Of a stretch of 64,000 bases of DNA, positions 16,201 through 25,280 are shown in pieces. This stretch comes from Bdellovibrionales bacterium (GTDB lineage Bacteria; Bdellovibrionota; Bdellovibrionia; Bdellovibrionales; UBA1609), in contig JAIBAM010000002.1 of the NCBI GenBank assembly GCA_019695175.1, forward strand, positions 1 through 64,000, in the 5' to 3' direction. The position numbers and the translations under genes are program-made. The notes below the pieces were generated by a model, which saw only the letters and a program-made list of their open reading frames with translations, did not search any database and had not been told where the DNA came from. Numbering within the stretch: the stretch's first letter is position 1; each line of letters begins with the position of its first letter.

Positions 16201-17949
16201 TGTTTGGCGACTTAGCCACTGAAGCCTTAAGCGATATTGCCAAGAGGATTCGTCCTTCTGCCTTACCGGCTTGAGGTTCCACCCGTCAATCGAGACAAAT
16301 CTTAAAAGAGACTTGTAAATGGGTTCATACTCATAAGCGGCTGCCGGTATTTTATCAAATGCAATATCAAGCCTCTGCCTATCACACTCAGCAAAATTCT
16401 GATTAATTTCATCTAAAAGCTGTTGAGTCATATTAAAATATCCTGTCAGAGCCCAGCTAAGTCCAGATAGATCGCGTACACGTATGAGACTTGTATCAAA
16501 TAATTCAATAAGACCCGCCATATCTTCGGAAATAAAAGAAAGCAATTGAACGGGAAGATTAGGGTTAGACTCACTATTAGTTGCTATCATCTGCTCATAG
16601 GTGCGATTATGCTTTTGCAATTGTATTTTGTATTCTTTAAGTGAATGAAATTCATTGGAACCAGTGACCCTATTATAGATCTTCTTCAGCCCAAGAGTCC
16701 CAGTAATCGCGTATAAATTTGCCCAACCGATGTGATCGGAAATTATATTCAATGTCCAGGAAAGCCCACCATTAAACCCTTCCTTAGTAGCGTTGATGTA
16801 GTAAAGAATAATTGCCCCAATGGAATCTGAATTTTCACCTGCGACTTGATTCATAATCTGGGATACCGCCAGATCCGTAATCGATGCGCCAAAAATAGCC
16901 ATCGCGAGTTGATCAACTGCCGAGTAGGCAAAGAACCCCAACACCGCGCGATGGAACCACATTGATATGAGGGGCGTTAAAACAATTCCTATTCGAAAAC
17001 GCAGCATATTGATGGTGGCACTAAAACTCGTGAATTCCTGAGTGTTTTCCACCAAGTCAATTTCCTTGGAACGTTTTACTATCCACCCTTTTATTGCGGA
17101 CATCCGTACCTCAGCAACCGGATGGGTCGAAAGATATTCAAAACTATGCTTAAAAGTCCTCCTAAAAATTCTTGTATCCCAAGAGTCCGAAAACTTCCGA
17201 GCTACTCGCCGATGATAGTTGTATCCAGCCCAAGGATTATATTTGCCGAGAATCAATCTTTCCGTTGCTCCAATATCAGCGCGTATTTCTTCGCGCTGGG
17301 ACTGATTGAGCCCTTTATAACCAGAAAGTGAATCTAAAAACTCTTGAAATGCAGGGTCGTCTGTAAGGGCCCTCATATACCCTGGATTGGCATGAGTCGC
17401 CTCATGAGCCATCACAAAGGCTAATTCGTCGACATTTTCAGAACCATGAAGAAGACCCAGGTTGACCGTCATCTTTCCAGATGACAGGATAGATGCGTTT
17501 GGAACTGGACTAGGTGAAACCCTAATTTCGTAAGTTGTCCGGTCTTTCTCGACTCGGATTCGTTCCATGATTTCTTTGAGAAACGCTTTAAGGGATCGAC
17601 CATGACCAAGGATCAATAATTTCGTAAATAAGCCCACTCGATGAATGACAGCCATCTTTTCAATTTCTTCAAATGTTGATTTCGCCGCCTCATGGACAAT
17701 TGCGTTTGGCCTTTGATCCGCAAGAGCGGGATCTATTTCAAATTTTTGAAGTTCATCATGTTCACCGACAGGTTGTTCAGCCATGACAGATACTGTAGTT
17801 CTCTCCAAAGAAGTAACATGTCCCGGAGGGGAATCTTCAGATCTTGCAAACGCTGGCGTTAGGATTATATCAATGGCCAATAGAGTAGTGAGAATTCGAA
17901 GTTCAAATGACATAGCTTTTAGAGAATGCAAAGGAGGTACCACTTTCAC
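13204..17949 (-). CDS. Giant exported M48-like metallopeptidase fused to an ABC1/UbiB-type kinase module
   Basis: The 1581-residue protein has an N-terminal hydrophobic segment that looks like a signal peptide if translation begins at the ATG at 17913 (MSFELRILTTLLAID...PAFA); a GTG lies at 17949. A peptidase part shows HEATH (about residue 182) with a downstream REEIRADIGATE, the HExxH plus ExxxD arrangement of M48 enzymes. One or two hydrophobic stretches follow at about 315-360. About 700 residues of alpha-helical sequence with no recognised family come next. At about 1120-1400 the ABC1/UbiB kinase hallmarks appear in order: KIGQ, GAASLKYA, the Lys in ADIVLKIV, AEYARGVG, DPDRHAGN and PIDFGQL. 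No partner gene is evident. Cellular location of the kinase part is puzzling if the signal peptide is real. Confidence 0.7.
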   Translation of the reverse strand: MKVVPPLHSLKAMSFELRILTTLLAIDIILTPAFARSEDSPPGHVTSLERTTVSVMAEQPVGEHDELQKFEIDPALADQRPNAIVHEAAKSTFEEIEKMAVIHRVGLFTKLLILGHGRSLKAFLKEIMERIRVEKDRTTYEIRVSPSPVPNASILSSGKMTVNLGLLHGSENVDELAFVMAHEATHANPGYMRALTDDPAFQEFLDSLSGYKGLNQSQREEIRADIGATERLILGKYNPWAGYNYHRRVARKFSDSWDTRIFRRTFKHSFEYLSTHPVAEVRMSAIKGWIVKRSKEIDLVENTQEFTSFSATINMLRFRIGIVLTPLISMWFHRAVLGFFAYSAVDQLAMAIFGASITDLAVSQIMNQVAGENSDSIGAIILYYINATKEGFNGGLSWTLNIISDHIGWANLYAITGTLGLKKIYNRVTGSNEFHSLKEYKIQLQKHNRTYEQMIATNSESNPNLPVQLLSFISEDMAGLIELFDTSLIRVRDLSGLSWALTGYFNMTQQLLDEINQNFAECDRQRLDIAFDKIPAAAYEYEPIYKSLLRFVSIDGWNLKPVRQKDESSWQYRLRLQWLSRQTISESDLLSLISNLFLVEQRDTAFNLLERNLNRVTDYVLFPNRANAEEAKTFKRLLTRLKIETMGTYKRKYRGGKLNWAIIIDNLYQLIMNPADRVAHHTLFNQVPVGLSITMSARLWLEEKNERFLKDYLQKFKSLQQLVSFLINDLKPRNVDMETLAPMLVDIILEHPEWFETREDVDLLLDQDILWPKMNWNSHFSTLERLFDESFRKLQKQFPNVWKFEPGSAEKYHDLILRVLRTKGFLPQNFDEKFDLWQKLTSRGVTSTTDRLFEEIYTLADEDKGQKQKLVDVALLEGRIWEPERKIELVRDELKSSRIYKALLFSEKPNFRKRLLDKILKYLEKRLPERGRCFAELIEEISIEINSTDIESRQLHEAKIVSAGGEKQEDFGLRVFSGLLEAGLKWELVDQWNLILFLRGEGAPSATIKKGFRTIGVFRIKRMFEVLPVEARTGLIESFLDSPSGLLAKVDVRKGWSKTIIDHLMRNFAENEARIARELLEGFLHALEATNNNGLQSIVLGYLLATPPNQQTSIGEILKQILEIFGATGIKIGQFIATSGLLPAKETEILRKLQERANVPMRETQYADLRSIYGFKIGDNLPFKLKHLLGAASLKYAILASDGATRADIVLKIVRLEALAHTRMEFLLLTEMVKFLTKKYGTKYSVFASIVNASKRAVERELIVSDEVKRSRLARETIYAQASDHIFEVAVPREILAKDRLIVAEYARGVGFFTLSDELKKLLAEKILKMERDILFGEQDLIKFDPDRHAGNYRIHINKTNGDGLLTIKSIELSPIDFGQLLEITNKERQHVIDMFALSQIAKEVGSVHWIANQLQQMHSLDDKTTSQLTNALKKVFPDRALQSETAYFALLSALEFAGFEVDIKYFDFFRGIIQLNQYQKFVSGEPRNWRTPSEELESRVREKIDSYRAQLKLSFLETIRWAWNNRKEAIQTFFRSLFLRRSSQPLGLTVLDPSPPIAGVESSGFSEEKTIGKDCSGILK

Positions 17950-18313
17950 AGGTTTAACTCAAATTACACTGGTTTTAAACATCAATTCACCCACATTTGC
18001 GAAAGTGCCAAATCAGGCCACTCGCTTGTACAGGCAATCGACAGATCCACCGCTCTTTAGGGCAGAATTTTCCCTCAGTCTACCGCTTTATAAAAGAAGT
18101 TATACCCACAAGGCGGTGACTGAAGAGACCATTGTCATTGTGCAATTTTTAACTATGAATGGAATGAATAGTCACAAAAGAGGTCCAATAAAAAATATTC
18201 TTGATCATCACATAAGACACACAACCATTTAGTAAACGAATCCGTGGTGATAAGTCTCTCAAATAAAATGCAGCAGTCATCCTAAGACAAAAGAAAACCA
18301 AGCTTTTATATTT
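17950..18313. other. 364-bp intergenic region
   Basis: The region lies upstream of the 1581-residue protein gene and downstream of the RND gene. No gene, repeat or convincing terminator was seen. A plus-strand open frame that crosses it (17783-18232) is mostly antisense to the upstream gene and is not accepted. Confidence 0.5.
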
Positions 18314-21300
18314 TCAAGTTAAATCAGCTTCAGGTAGCTTTTCTTTTAAAATAGGATCACGGGGTTTTTCCACCTTATGAGTTGAGAACTCTTCTTTGTA
18401 CCCAACGATAAAAATTCGAGCGAGAAAGTTTTTGCTCCAAACCCGAAAGCGATCGATATATATATAGGCCGCCGGAACGACAACCAGAGTTAGGAGAGTG
18501 GAACTTAATAGCCCTCCGATAATAGCTACGCCCATACTGGTCCTCTGCTTTGAGGCTTCATTCAAACCGACAGCGATCGGAATTGTCCCTGCAATAAGGG
18601 CCATGGTGGTCATAAGAATAGGACGAAGCCGAGTCCTTCCCGCCATTAAAATAGCTTGGGCTCGATCTACTCCCTCTGAAACCTTCTGATTTGCATAATC
18701 CACAAGTAGAATAGAGTTTTTAACTGCAACTCCTAAGAGCATGATAATTCCTATCATAGAAAAAATATTTAGCGACTCTTTTCCTAAGAATAGGGCCACA
18801 AAACTTCCAGCAATGGCAAGAGGTAAAGCCAACATAATGGTAAAGGGAGTTACAAAGGATTCGTACAAACTAGCTAAAACCAAATAAATAAATAATATTC
18901 CCGCCATCATAGCAATAGCCATAGACTCACCGAGCTCTTTAAAATTCTCTGCCTGTCCCACAAAAGCAAAACGGGATTCTGGAAGTTTAAAATCATTAAC
19001 CATAATTCCAGTAATTTCTTTCATAATTCCATCAAGACCGGCTCCCGGAGTAATATCCGCATTGATCTGTACAAATCGGTTCCGATCTTGACGTGTTATT
19101 TTAGAAGGTCCCACGGTCATTCGAGACTCAGCCACATCACTCAAACGAACCAAAGAATTATTTAAATTGGGAACAAATATTTTATTGTATTCTTTTGACA
19201 AGTTTCTTTGTCCTTCCTGCAGTCGAACACGGACATCATATTCAATTCCAGATTCTCTATATTTAGCTGTCTCCAATCCCTCCACTTGAATTCTCAGTTC
19301 ATTACCTATGGAAGCAGTGGAAACCCCCAAACGATGGGCTCGATCGTTATTAGGAACAATGCGAAACTCAGGTTTTCCTGAACGAAAATTGATGTCCACA
19401 TCCTTAAGACCTGTGAGTTTTTTGATTTTTGCAAGTGCTTCAAGCCCTATTTTTTCTAATTCTTTAGAGTCGGAACCGTAAATATTTAGATTGAAGGGTC
19501 TCATGCCTCCGCCAACAGCGTCATAATCTTTAACCGCAGGATTAGCATAGGCATAGGGTTTTAATTGTTGACGAATTATTTCTTTCACATCACTTGTAGA
19601 AAAACCAGGACGCTGTTTGTAAGGAACCAAATGTACATAAATAGAAGCTTCATTCGGGTCTCCATTTTGATTACCTACAACTAAGGCGCGGGTCTCCACT
19701 TGAGGATTTTTTGCTAATAAATTAGAAACTTCAAGGGCCACTTTGGTCATGCTTTCTAAATTGTAGCCAGGAGGCAAATCCAATCCCACACTAAATTCTC
19801 CAGCATCCTGGGCTGGCAGAAAAGTTTTTGGAACAAACCGAACCAAAGAAACACAGGCAATAAAAATCACAAAACTGGCACCCAAAGTGAAAAAAGGTCG
19901 TCGCAAAACAATTTTTACCAGCTTTTCGTACGCCACATCCAATTGATCTTGAAAATAACTAAACCCTTTAACAATCCGACCCAATGTCCAATCGTACAAA
20001 CGATTGGATTTGGTGCCATGGGCTTGACCAGCGAAGTAAGCCGAAAGCATGGGGGCCACTGTAAGTGCATCAAAAAGACTGATTAACATGGCAAAACAAA
20101 CCGTTAAACCAAACTGTTTGAAAAACTGTCCGGTCACCCCTTTAAGAAAACCTAGAGGTCCAAACACAGCAACGACAGTCAGTGTTGTGGCAATTACGGC
20201 AAGCGTGACCTCATTGGTTCCAAATAAACTTGCTTCGATGGGTTTCTTTCCCATCTCTATATGACGAAAAATATTCTCTCGCACCACAATCGCATCATCT
20301 ATTAAAAGACCTACGGAGAGACTTAATGCCAACAAACTCATCACATTAATTGTAAAACCAAAGAGCGCCATTAGAATAAAGGCCCCAATTAATGAGTTGG
20401 GTAACGCCAAACCAGTAATTAAGGTAGATCTTCCATTAGCCAAAAATAAAAACACGACCACCATAGCCAGAACCGCACCAATAAGGATCGACTCATAAAC
20501 ATCCTCCACATTGATTCGAATCCACCGTGATCCGTCCCGTATTACTGATAGTTTAGCTGCAGATTTACTTTTCTCCAATTCACTGTTGATCTGTGACATT
20601 CGTTTTAAAAGTCCATCCACTACGGCGATTGTGTTAGATCCAGATTGTTTGAAGACATATAAAAATAGGGAGGGTTTATCATTTAAGAAAGTTCTTGATT
20701 TCTCATCTTCGAGAGTGTCTAAAACTTTTCCCACATCTGATATTCGAATGGGTTTTTCATTTCCAAAAAAATTAACCACCAGATTTGAAATTTCACTTAA
20801 ACTATGAAACTGCCCCACCGTACGAAAAACTGTTTCCTTTTCTCCCTCGGATTTTTTTCCACTGGGAATATCTTCGCCGGACCCCTTGATTCGATCCGCC
20901 ACTTGCAGCGCAGAAATTTCGTAGCGTTTGAGTTCAGTTCGATCCAAAGCCACTTGAATTTCTCTTTTTCTCCCACCAAGAACTTCAACTAAACCAACTT
21001 GATTTACTTGCTCCAGCTTGGGTTTAATCACTTCCTCTGCCAAGTCATAAATTTGTGCGGGAGGTAAGTCCGCATTCAGTGCCATAATTAGAATGGGTTG
21101 ATCCGAGGGATCAATTCTCCGAATGATTGGTTCCTTAATATCTTTGGGGAGCTTTCTCTTAGTTGAACTCACCCGATCTCTCATTTGTTGTTCAGCATAC
21201 TTTATATCTGTTTCAAGAGTGAATTCCGCAATAACTTGGCTGACACCATCTTGATTTACCGAACTCAACCTTTTAATTCCCGACAAAGTGCTAATTTCAT

Positions 21301-21505
21301 CTTCAAGAGGTTTCGACACCAGTGTTTCAATTTCTGAAGGACCCGCCCCGGGATATGCTGTGGTCACCGTGACGACTGGAAATGTGACATCTGGAAATAA
21401 ATCCACCCCTAGTTTTTTAATCGAAATAAACCCTGCCACCAAGCTGAGTAACACCACACAGGTTATAAAAATAGGTCGACTGATGGAAAGACGCGCTAAA
21501 TTCAT
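18314..21505 (-). CDS. RND family (HAE1) inner-membrane efflux transporter
   Basis: This is a proton-driven drug or solute exporter of the AcrB/MexB class. The 1063 residues contain two repeats of membrane helices and large periplasmic loops. Family marks include FPDVTFPVVTVTTAYPGA after helix 1, the proton-relay Asp pair in LLIDDAIVVREN in helix 4, and GVAVKNSILLVDYAN in helix 10. It overlaps the end of the upstream tolC-like gene by 4 bp (ATGA). TetR, TolC and RND lie together on the minus strand, but the periplasmic adaptor that RND pumps need is not in the cluster. Substrate is unknown. Confidence 0.95.
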   Translation of the reverse strand: MNLARLSISRPIFITCVVLLSLVAGFISIKKLGVDLFPDVTFPVVTVTTAYPGAGPSEIETLVSKPLEDEISTLSGIKRLSSVNQDGVSQVIAEFTLETDIKYAEQQMRDRVSSTKRKLPKDIKEPIIRRIDPSDQPILIMALNADLPPAQIYDLAEEVIKPKLEQVNQVGLVEVLGGRKREIQVALDRTELKRYEISALQVADRIKGSGEDIPSGKKSEGEKETVFRTVGQFHSLSEISNLVVNFFGNEKPIRISDVGKVLDTLEDEKSRTFLNDKPSLFLYVFKQSGSNTIAVVDGLLKRMSQINSELEKSKSAAKLSVIRDGSRWIRINVEDVYESILIGAVLAMVVVFLFLANGRSTLITGLALPNSLIGAFILMALFGFTINVMSLLALSLSVGLLIDDAIVVRENIFRHIEMGKKPIEASLFGTNEVTLAVIATTLTVVAVFGPLGFLKGVTGQFFKQFGLTVCFAMLISLFDALTVAPMLSAYFAGQAHGTKSNRLYDWTLGRIVKGFSYFQDQLDVAYEKLVKIVLRRPFFTLGASFVIFIACVSLVRFVPKTFLPAQDAGEFSVGLDLPPGYNLESMTKVALEVSNLLAKNPQVETRALVVGNQNGDPNEASIYVHLVPYKQRPGFSTSDVKEIIRQQLKPYAYANPAVKDYDAVGGGMRPFNLNIYGSDSKELEKIGLEALAKIKKLTGLKDVDINFRSGKPEFRIVPNNDRAHRLGVSTASIGNELRIQVEGLETAKYRESGIEYDVRVRLQEGQRNLSKEYNKIFVPNLNNSLVRLSDVAESRMTVGPSKITRQDRNRFVQINADITPGAGLDGIMKEITGIMVNDFKLPESRFAFVGQAENFKELGESMAIAMMAGILFIYLVLASLYESFVTPFTIMLALPLAIAGSFVALFLGKESLNIFSMIGIIMLLGVAVKNSILLVDYANQKVSEGVDRAQAILMAGRTRLRPILMTTMALIAGTIPIAVGLNEASKQRTSMGVAIIGGLLSSTLLTLVVVPAAYIYIDRFRVWSKNFLARIFIVGYKEEFSTHKVEKPRDPILKEKLPEADLT

Positions 21506-22932
21506 TGTTCACTCCCATAAAGTTTCATTTGCGCTGCCACTTGTAATACTTCTGCCAAATATCTGAGTCGAAGCGCTTGAGCGCTGATTAAATCCCCTTC
21601 AAATGTCAACACTTGGAAAAGGGTGGTGCGACCCCACTCTTGACGAGATCTCTCATGATCCAACTTTTCTTTTTGGACTTTTTCCAACTCTTCCGCTTCA
21701 GCCAATCTACTTTTGGCCTCTATAAAATGTAACTTCAAATCACGCCAATCCTGTTGCTGCAAAAACTCTTGTCGCTGATAATTCAACTCTGCGGCTCGTG
21801 CTTCTTTTGCATATCCATGCTGCAAATCTGTCATTTGACTCCACGAAATTGGGGTTGAAAATCGCACTCCAATGATTTGAGTGGGTCTGCGCTCCCAACT
21901 CTCTGAAAATGCACTTTGTTTATTTGACTCTCGACTGTTAAAGGCATAAGCGCCATAGACTTCAAGCTGGGGTTGATTTCTTTCCTGACTTACAACAGAT
22001 AGGGATTGCAAAGCCTTACTTTGTTCTCGTGCTGCCAAAACATCAGACCTTACAGGTTCAACTTCTGCGATTTTTAATCCCTTGATCAGTTCCCCTGACA
22101 AAGGCTCTAGGACCTCATCGACTTGATCAGAGTCGACTCCCCGAGCGCTATTAAATGCCAAACTGGCCGATCTCAACTCATCTTGATAAACTTTTAAATC
22201 TAACTGTCTGGCTTTCAATAAGGCCTTGGCCTGAAGAAGATCTGACCTGTCAGCAAGAGATTGATCCACTCTTTTTTTTGCCCAACTATAAATTTTTTCT
22301 CCTCGTGCTAGATTTTCATTCCCCAAGGTGTAACTTTGTCGGGCCAAGTTAAGCCGCCAATAGCTTGTTTCAGCTTGCACCAAGGTCGAAGTCATTTTAA
22401 ATTTTTCTGAAAATTGCTTCGCCTGGGATTGGGCCACTTGGGCCTTCACTTGTGCACGAAGTTCACTCCCAAAATCGTTTCTCCACAAGGATTGGGACAG
22501 TTCTATAGTGGGTCGACCCTCATCATAAGTTGGGAAGAGCCCTTTATAGCTTGTCTCCATTAAAGAATAATAAAATTTACCTTGTAGACCAAATAAAGTT
22601 TGTTTTGATATGCCGGCCATGTAGGTCTGAGTCAGTAACTTTTCGTAGTTAAAAGTAGGAATAAAACTGGGCTTACCGTCATCCTTATACTCTGCGGACA
22701 GAAATAGGTTGGGTTGAGTCAAGAGCTCACTCTCAAGACGATGAACACCAGAGGCCTCAACAGCTTCTTGAGCAGCACGATAGGAATCATTCTTGTTTCG
22801 AACTTGTTCTAAGAACTGTTTCAAACTTATATCTTGAGCAGAATTTGCCAATGGAAAAAGAAACAGACAAGAGACAAAAAAGGAGATTCGAAACCATCGT
22901 CTTAATATTGTCAGAGAACTAAAACAATCCAT
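21502..22932 (-). CDS. TolC family outer-membrane efflux protein
   Basis: The 476-residue product has a signal peptide (about 1-32, ending ANSA) and the long amphipathic helical repeats of TolC channels, with duplicated segments such as YWRLNLARQSYTLGNENLARGEKI and the later SRLAEAEELEKVQKEKL. It would form the outer-membrane duct for the RND pump encoded immediately downstream. The genes overlap by 4 bp, which indicates coupling. Length is typical of the family. Confidence 0.9.
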   Translation of the reverse strand: MDCFSSLTILRRWFRISFFVSCLFLFPLANSAQDISLKQFLEQVRNKNDSYRAAQEAVEASGVHRLESELLTQPNLFLSAEYKDDGKPSFIPTFNYEKLLTQTYMAGISKQTLFGLQGKFYYSLMETSYKGLFPTYDEGRPTIELSQSLWRNDFGSELRAQVKAQVAQSQAKQFSEKFKMTSTLVQAETSYWRLNLARQSYTLGNENLARGEKIYSWAKKRVDQSLADRSDLLQAKALLKARQLDLKVYQDELRSASLAFNSARGVDSDQVDEVLEPLSGELIKGLKIAEVEPVRSDVLAAREQSKALQSLSVVSQERNQPQLEVYGAYAFNSRESNKQSAFSESWERRPTQIIGVRFSTPISWSQMTDLQHGYAKEARAAELNYQRQEFLQQQDWRDLKLHFIEAKSRLAEAEELEKVQKEKLDHERSRQEWGRTTLFQVLTFEGDLISAQALRLRYLAEVLQVAAQMKLYGSEQ

Positions 22933-23027
22933 GCCCCCCCCACTATTTTTACTTCAGATAATTGTCTACTACTAACACCATGAGCCCGTTTTGGGATGTA
23001 ACATCAGCCGCCGCCACTGGCTAAAAA

Positions 23028-23660
23028 TTATTGGGCGCAAATACCATCGCAAAGGACACCAACAAATTGCCCTACAAAATGAGTCAAATATTCTGGATTA
23101 GAAAGTGTCACGCCTAAAATTTCTTTGCGTAAAAAATCCATACGTGTGCACTGACTAATCCCAGCCAGCATAAGGGAAACACAAACATCCAAATCCAATT
23201 CTTTACGGATTAATTTTTGCTCCTGGGCCACAGCCAGAAATTTTTTTACCCTCATAAACATTTCCAGTACTACACCTTTAAAAGCTTCTAAAGCTTGAGG
23301 ATGAGCTCCATCAAAGTCGCGATGAATGATTTTCATCACATCTGGATTTTGCAAGTAACACAAAAAAAACTCCTCAATAAAAAGTCTGATTTTTTTTCTT
23401 AGGTCTTCTTGACTCGTGGGAGTTTGCAAAACCCGTTCGGCAGCTGTAAGCCGTTCTTTTCCAATAAACTCAAAAACGCTACGATAAAGACCCTCTTTGC
23501 CCCCAAAATGGTAACTAATAAGAGCTACATTAACCCCAGCGGCTTCAGCGATGTCTTTTACCGTGGCACCTTCAAGACCTTTTTCCGCGAAAAGTGGTAT
23601 GGCCGAAACCAACAAAGAATATTTGGAATCATTCAAATGGGGATTTTCTAGTCCGTTCAT
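23028..23660 (-). CDS. TetR/AcrR family transcriptional regulator
   Basis: A 210-residue repressor-type regulator. The N-terminal HTH is clear (GATVKDIAEAAGVNVALISYHFGGKEGLY, given here in outline: helix 2, turn, helix 3, then the YHF hinge). The C-terminal helical domain resembles TetR_C for small-molecule sensing. It is encoded 95 bp upstream of the tolC-RND pair on the same strand, so it most likely controls that pump in response to its substrate. No operator palindrome could be assigned with confidence. Confidence 0.9.
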   Translation of the reverse strand: MNGLENPHLNDSKYSLLVSAIPLFAEKGLEGATVKDIAEAAGVNVALISYHFGGKEGLYRSVFEFIGKERLTAAERVLQTPTSQEDLRKKIRLFIEEFFLCYLQNPDVMKIIHRDFDGAHPQALEAFKGVVLEMFMRVKKFLAVAQEQKLIRKELDLDVCVSLMLAGISQCTRMDFLRKEILGVTLSNPEYLTHFVGQFVGVLCDGICAQ

Positions 23661-23781
23661 ACATCACCTATACTCTAGAAAGGTTGAATCAAACAATTTT
23701 TTTACTTACCCCCCCGGATTAACACCAAGGTAAATAGAAAGAAAGGCTGATCTTAACTAGAAAATGAGAAATGTTAAATAG

Positions 23782-24090
23782 TTATTTAACATTGGAAATG
23801 CGAGTCATTTGATCTTCAATTCCGAGTAAAACTTTGAAGTCAGACCCTGGGCGAAATTTTGGGGACCATACAGCTGGAATTTTTATCTCGATACCTGTCT
23901 GAGGATGGCGACCGCGTCTTTCCTTCCGACGAGCTTTCGCAAAGGTCCCAAATCCAACCAGCTTCACCGAATCACCTTTTTTTACCGATTTTTTTATATT
24001 TTCAATAATACAATCCAGAAGCTTTTTGGTTTCAGCCTTTGAAAATCCAGTTTTTGCAGCAACTCGGTCAATGAGTTCTTCCTTGTTCAT
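23782..24090 (-). CDS. HU/IHF family DNA-binding protein
   Basis: A small nucleoid protein of 102 residues. The N-terminus (NKEELIDRVAAKTGFSKAET), VKLVGFGTFAKARRKERRGRHPQTG and IPAVWSPKFRPGSDFK fit the HU/IHF fold with its DNA-binding beta arm and the Pro-intercalating loop. The C-terminus is about 10 residues longer than standard HU (about 90). AGGGGGAGCAGGG lies before the ATG, a strong ribosome binding site. It stands alone as a single gene. Whether it is HU- or IHF-like cannot be decided by eye. Confidence 0.93.
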   Translation of the reverse strand: MNKEELIDRVAAKTGFSKAETKKLLDCIIENIKKSVKKGDSVKLVGFGTFAKARRKERRGRHPQTGIEIKIPAVWSPKFRPGSDFKVLLGIEDQMTRISNVK

Positions 24091-24237
24091 CCCTGCTCCC
24101 CCTGAAATCTACATTTAATTTTGCATAAAGATTGAATGCTAGACATATAGATTTCGTCAATGGGATTTTAGGAACCGCTTAAATTTAGAACACAAATTCG
24201 ACAAATGGATTTTCTTAACAGGCCCAATCCCAATTAG

Positions 24238-24957
24238 TTACCAACTACGACGAACATCGACATATCCCATCTGACTCCCATCGTAGGAAATTGTTAATCT
24301 ATAAGATTGAAGTACAGCCCCATTTGCAACAAGTGCTTCGGCACTTACCACACTAAATATTTTATTATAACCTTCCATTGTTCCATTTGTGCGCAATTCA
24401 AAACCTGAATTGTTATTAATAGGAGCTACACTCCCCACAAAAGGAAGGAACCCGGATTGAGAATAAAAATAGGGATAAAGTGCTAAAGCTCCACTTACAG
24501 GCATTGTTCCCGATGCAAATTGAAACAAAACCGACGCTTGTTGACTCGTTTTACAGTCCCAGTTGTAACCCCCAGACCACCAAGATTGTTCACAGAGTCG
24601 ATTGTCTTTTAATATTTTTTGATACACGCTCGAATTAGTTATCTGTAAAGTCCCTGAATAAGTGTAACTGGAAGCGCTGCCTATCCCACCCAAAACACTG
24701 GAAGATCCAGCAGTACCAGCAACACACTGCCCGGTCGATGATACATATCCATAACTAGAAGAGTAACCCAAAGAAACGCAAGGTTGACTCGGGTAACAAC
24801 CTGTCAGCGATGATATATAAACAAAACCTGAAGAGCACATCCCCGCAGCTACAGCCGTTGAATTATTATTGGAACTGCTGCTTCCTGCGCAGCCGATAAA
24901 AAGAGTGATCATTAAACTGACCCATAATAAATAGAAAATGTTTTTAAACTTTGTCAT
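24238..24957 (-). CDS. Ser/Gly/Tyr-rich lipoprotein of unknown function
   Basis: ATG at 24957 is chosen because AAGGAG lies 8 bases upstream; a GTG three codons earlier is too close to it. The signal peptide ends in a lipobox LFIGC, followed by a Ser/Asn-rich linker. The next 50 residues are rich in Ser, Gly, Tyr and Cys (SGFVYISSLTGCYPSQPCVSL), perhaps a small disulfide-bonded unit. The C-terminus (RLTISYDGSQMGYVDV) resembles that of the lipoprotein at 49316-49975 (QLTIRFEDQMGWIEF), so the two may be distant paralogues. Confidence 0.7.
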   Translation of the reverse strand: MTKFKNIFYLLWVSLMITLFIGCAGSSSSNNNSTAVAAGMCSSGFVYISSLTGCYPSQPCVSLGYSSSYGYVSSTGQCVAGTAGSSSVLGGIGSASSYTYSGTLQITNSSVYQKILKDNRLCEQSWWSGGYNWDCKTSQQASVLFQFASGTMPVSGALALYPYFYSQSGFLPFVGSVAPINNNSGFELRTNGTMEGYNKIFSVVSAEALVANGAVLQSYRLTISYDGSQMGYVDVRRSW

Positions 24958-25280
24958 ACGCAGCACTCCTTAAAGTCAAAAATAGGTCTTTTACTTTCCT
25001 CTAAAGACGTGCTTGAAAAAAATCTTTTGCCCATTATCTTTTGGATCTACTCTGATCTTTTGTGGACCCAAAAGACCCATTCTATTTAGAATGAGCTTTT
25101 TACATTATAATTAATGTTTATTCATAAATGATGCCAACTCTAATACAATAAAAAGCCCTCCCCGTCTTTTGAGCACAAAACTAGGTGCCGAAAAAGGTCA
25201 CATCCTTTTTTTAAATTGGCGTAAAAATTGCAAAGTTTTTCTTCAATTATAAAATTAATAAAAGCAAAGTTTAATAGTTT
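24958..25280. other. 323-bp divergent intergenic region
   Basis: This separates the divergent lipoprotein and exported methyltransferase-like genes. Three ATCTTTTG octamers occur at 25022, 25036 and 25055 with uneven spacing. No clear promoter or operator was recognised. Confidence 0.4.

Noticed and set aside
17783-18232. Plus-strand 149-codon open frame
   Set aside because: Its first half is antisense to the strongly supported M48/ABC1 gene, and it has no ribosome binding site or recognisable motif.
25022-25062. Three ATCTTTTG octamers upstream of a lipoprotein gene
   Set aside because: Spacing is uneven (14 and 19 bases) and the region is A+T rich, so chance is likely.
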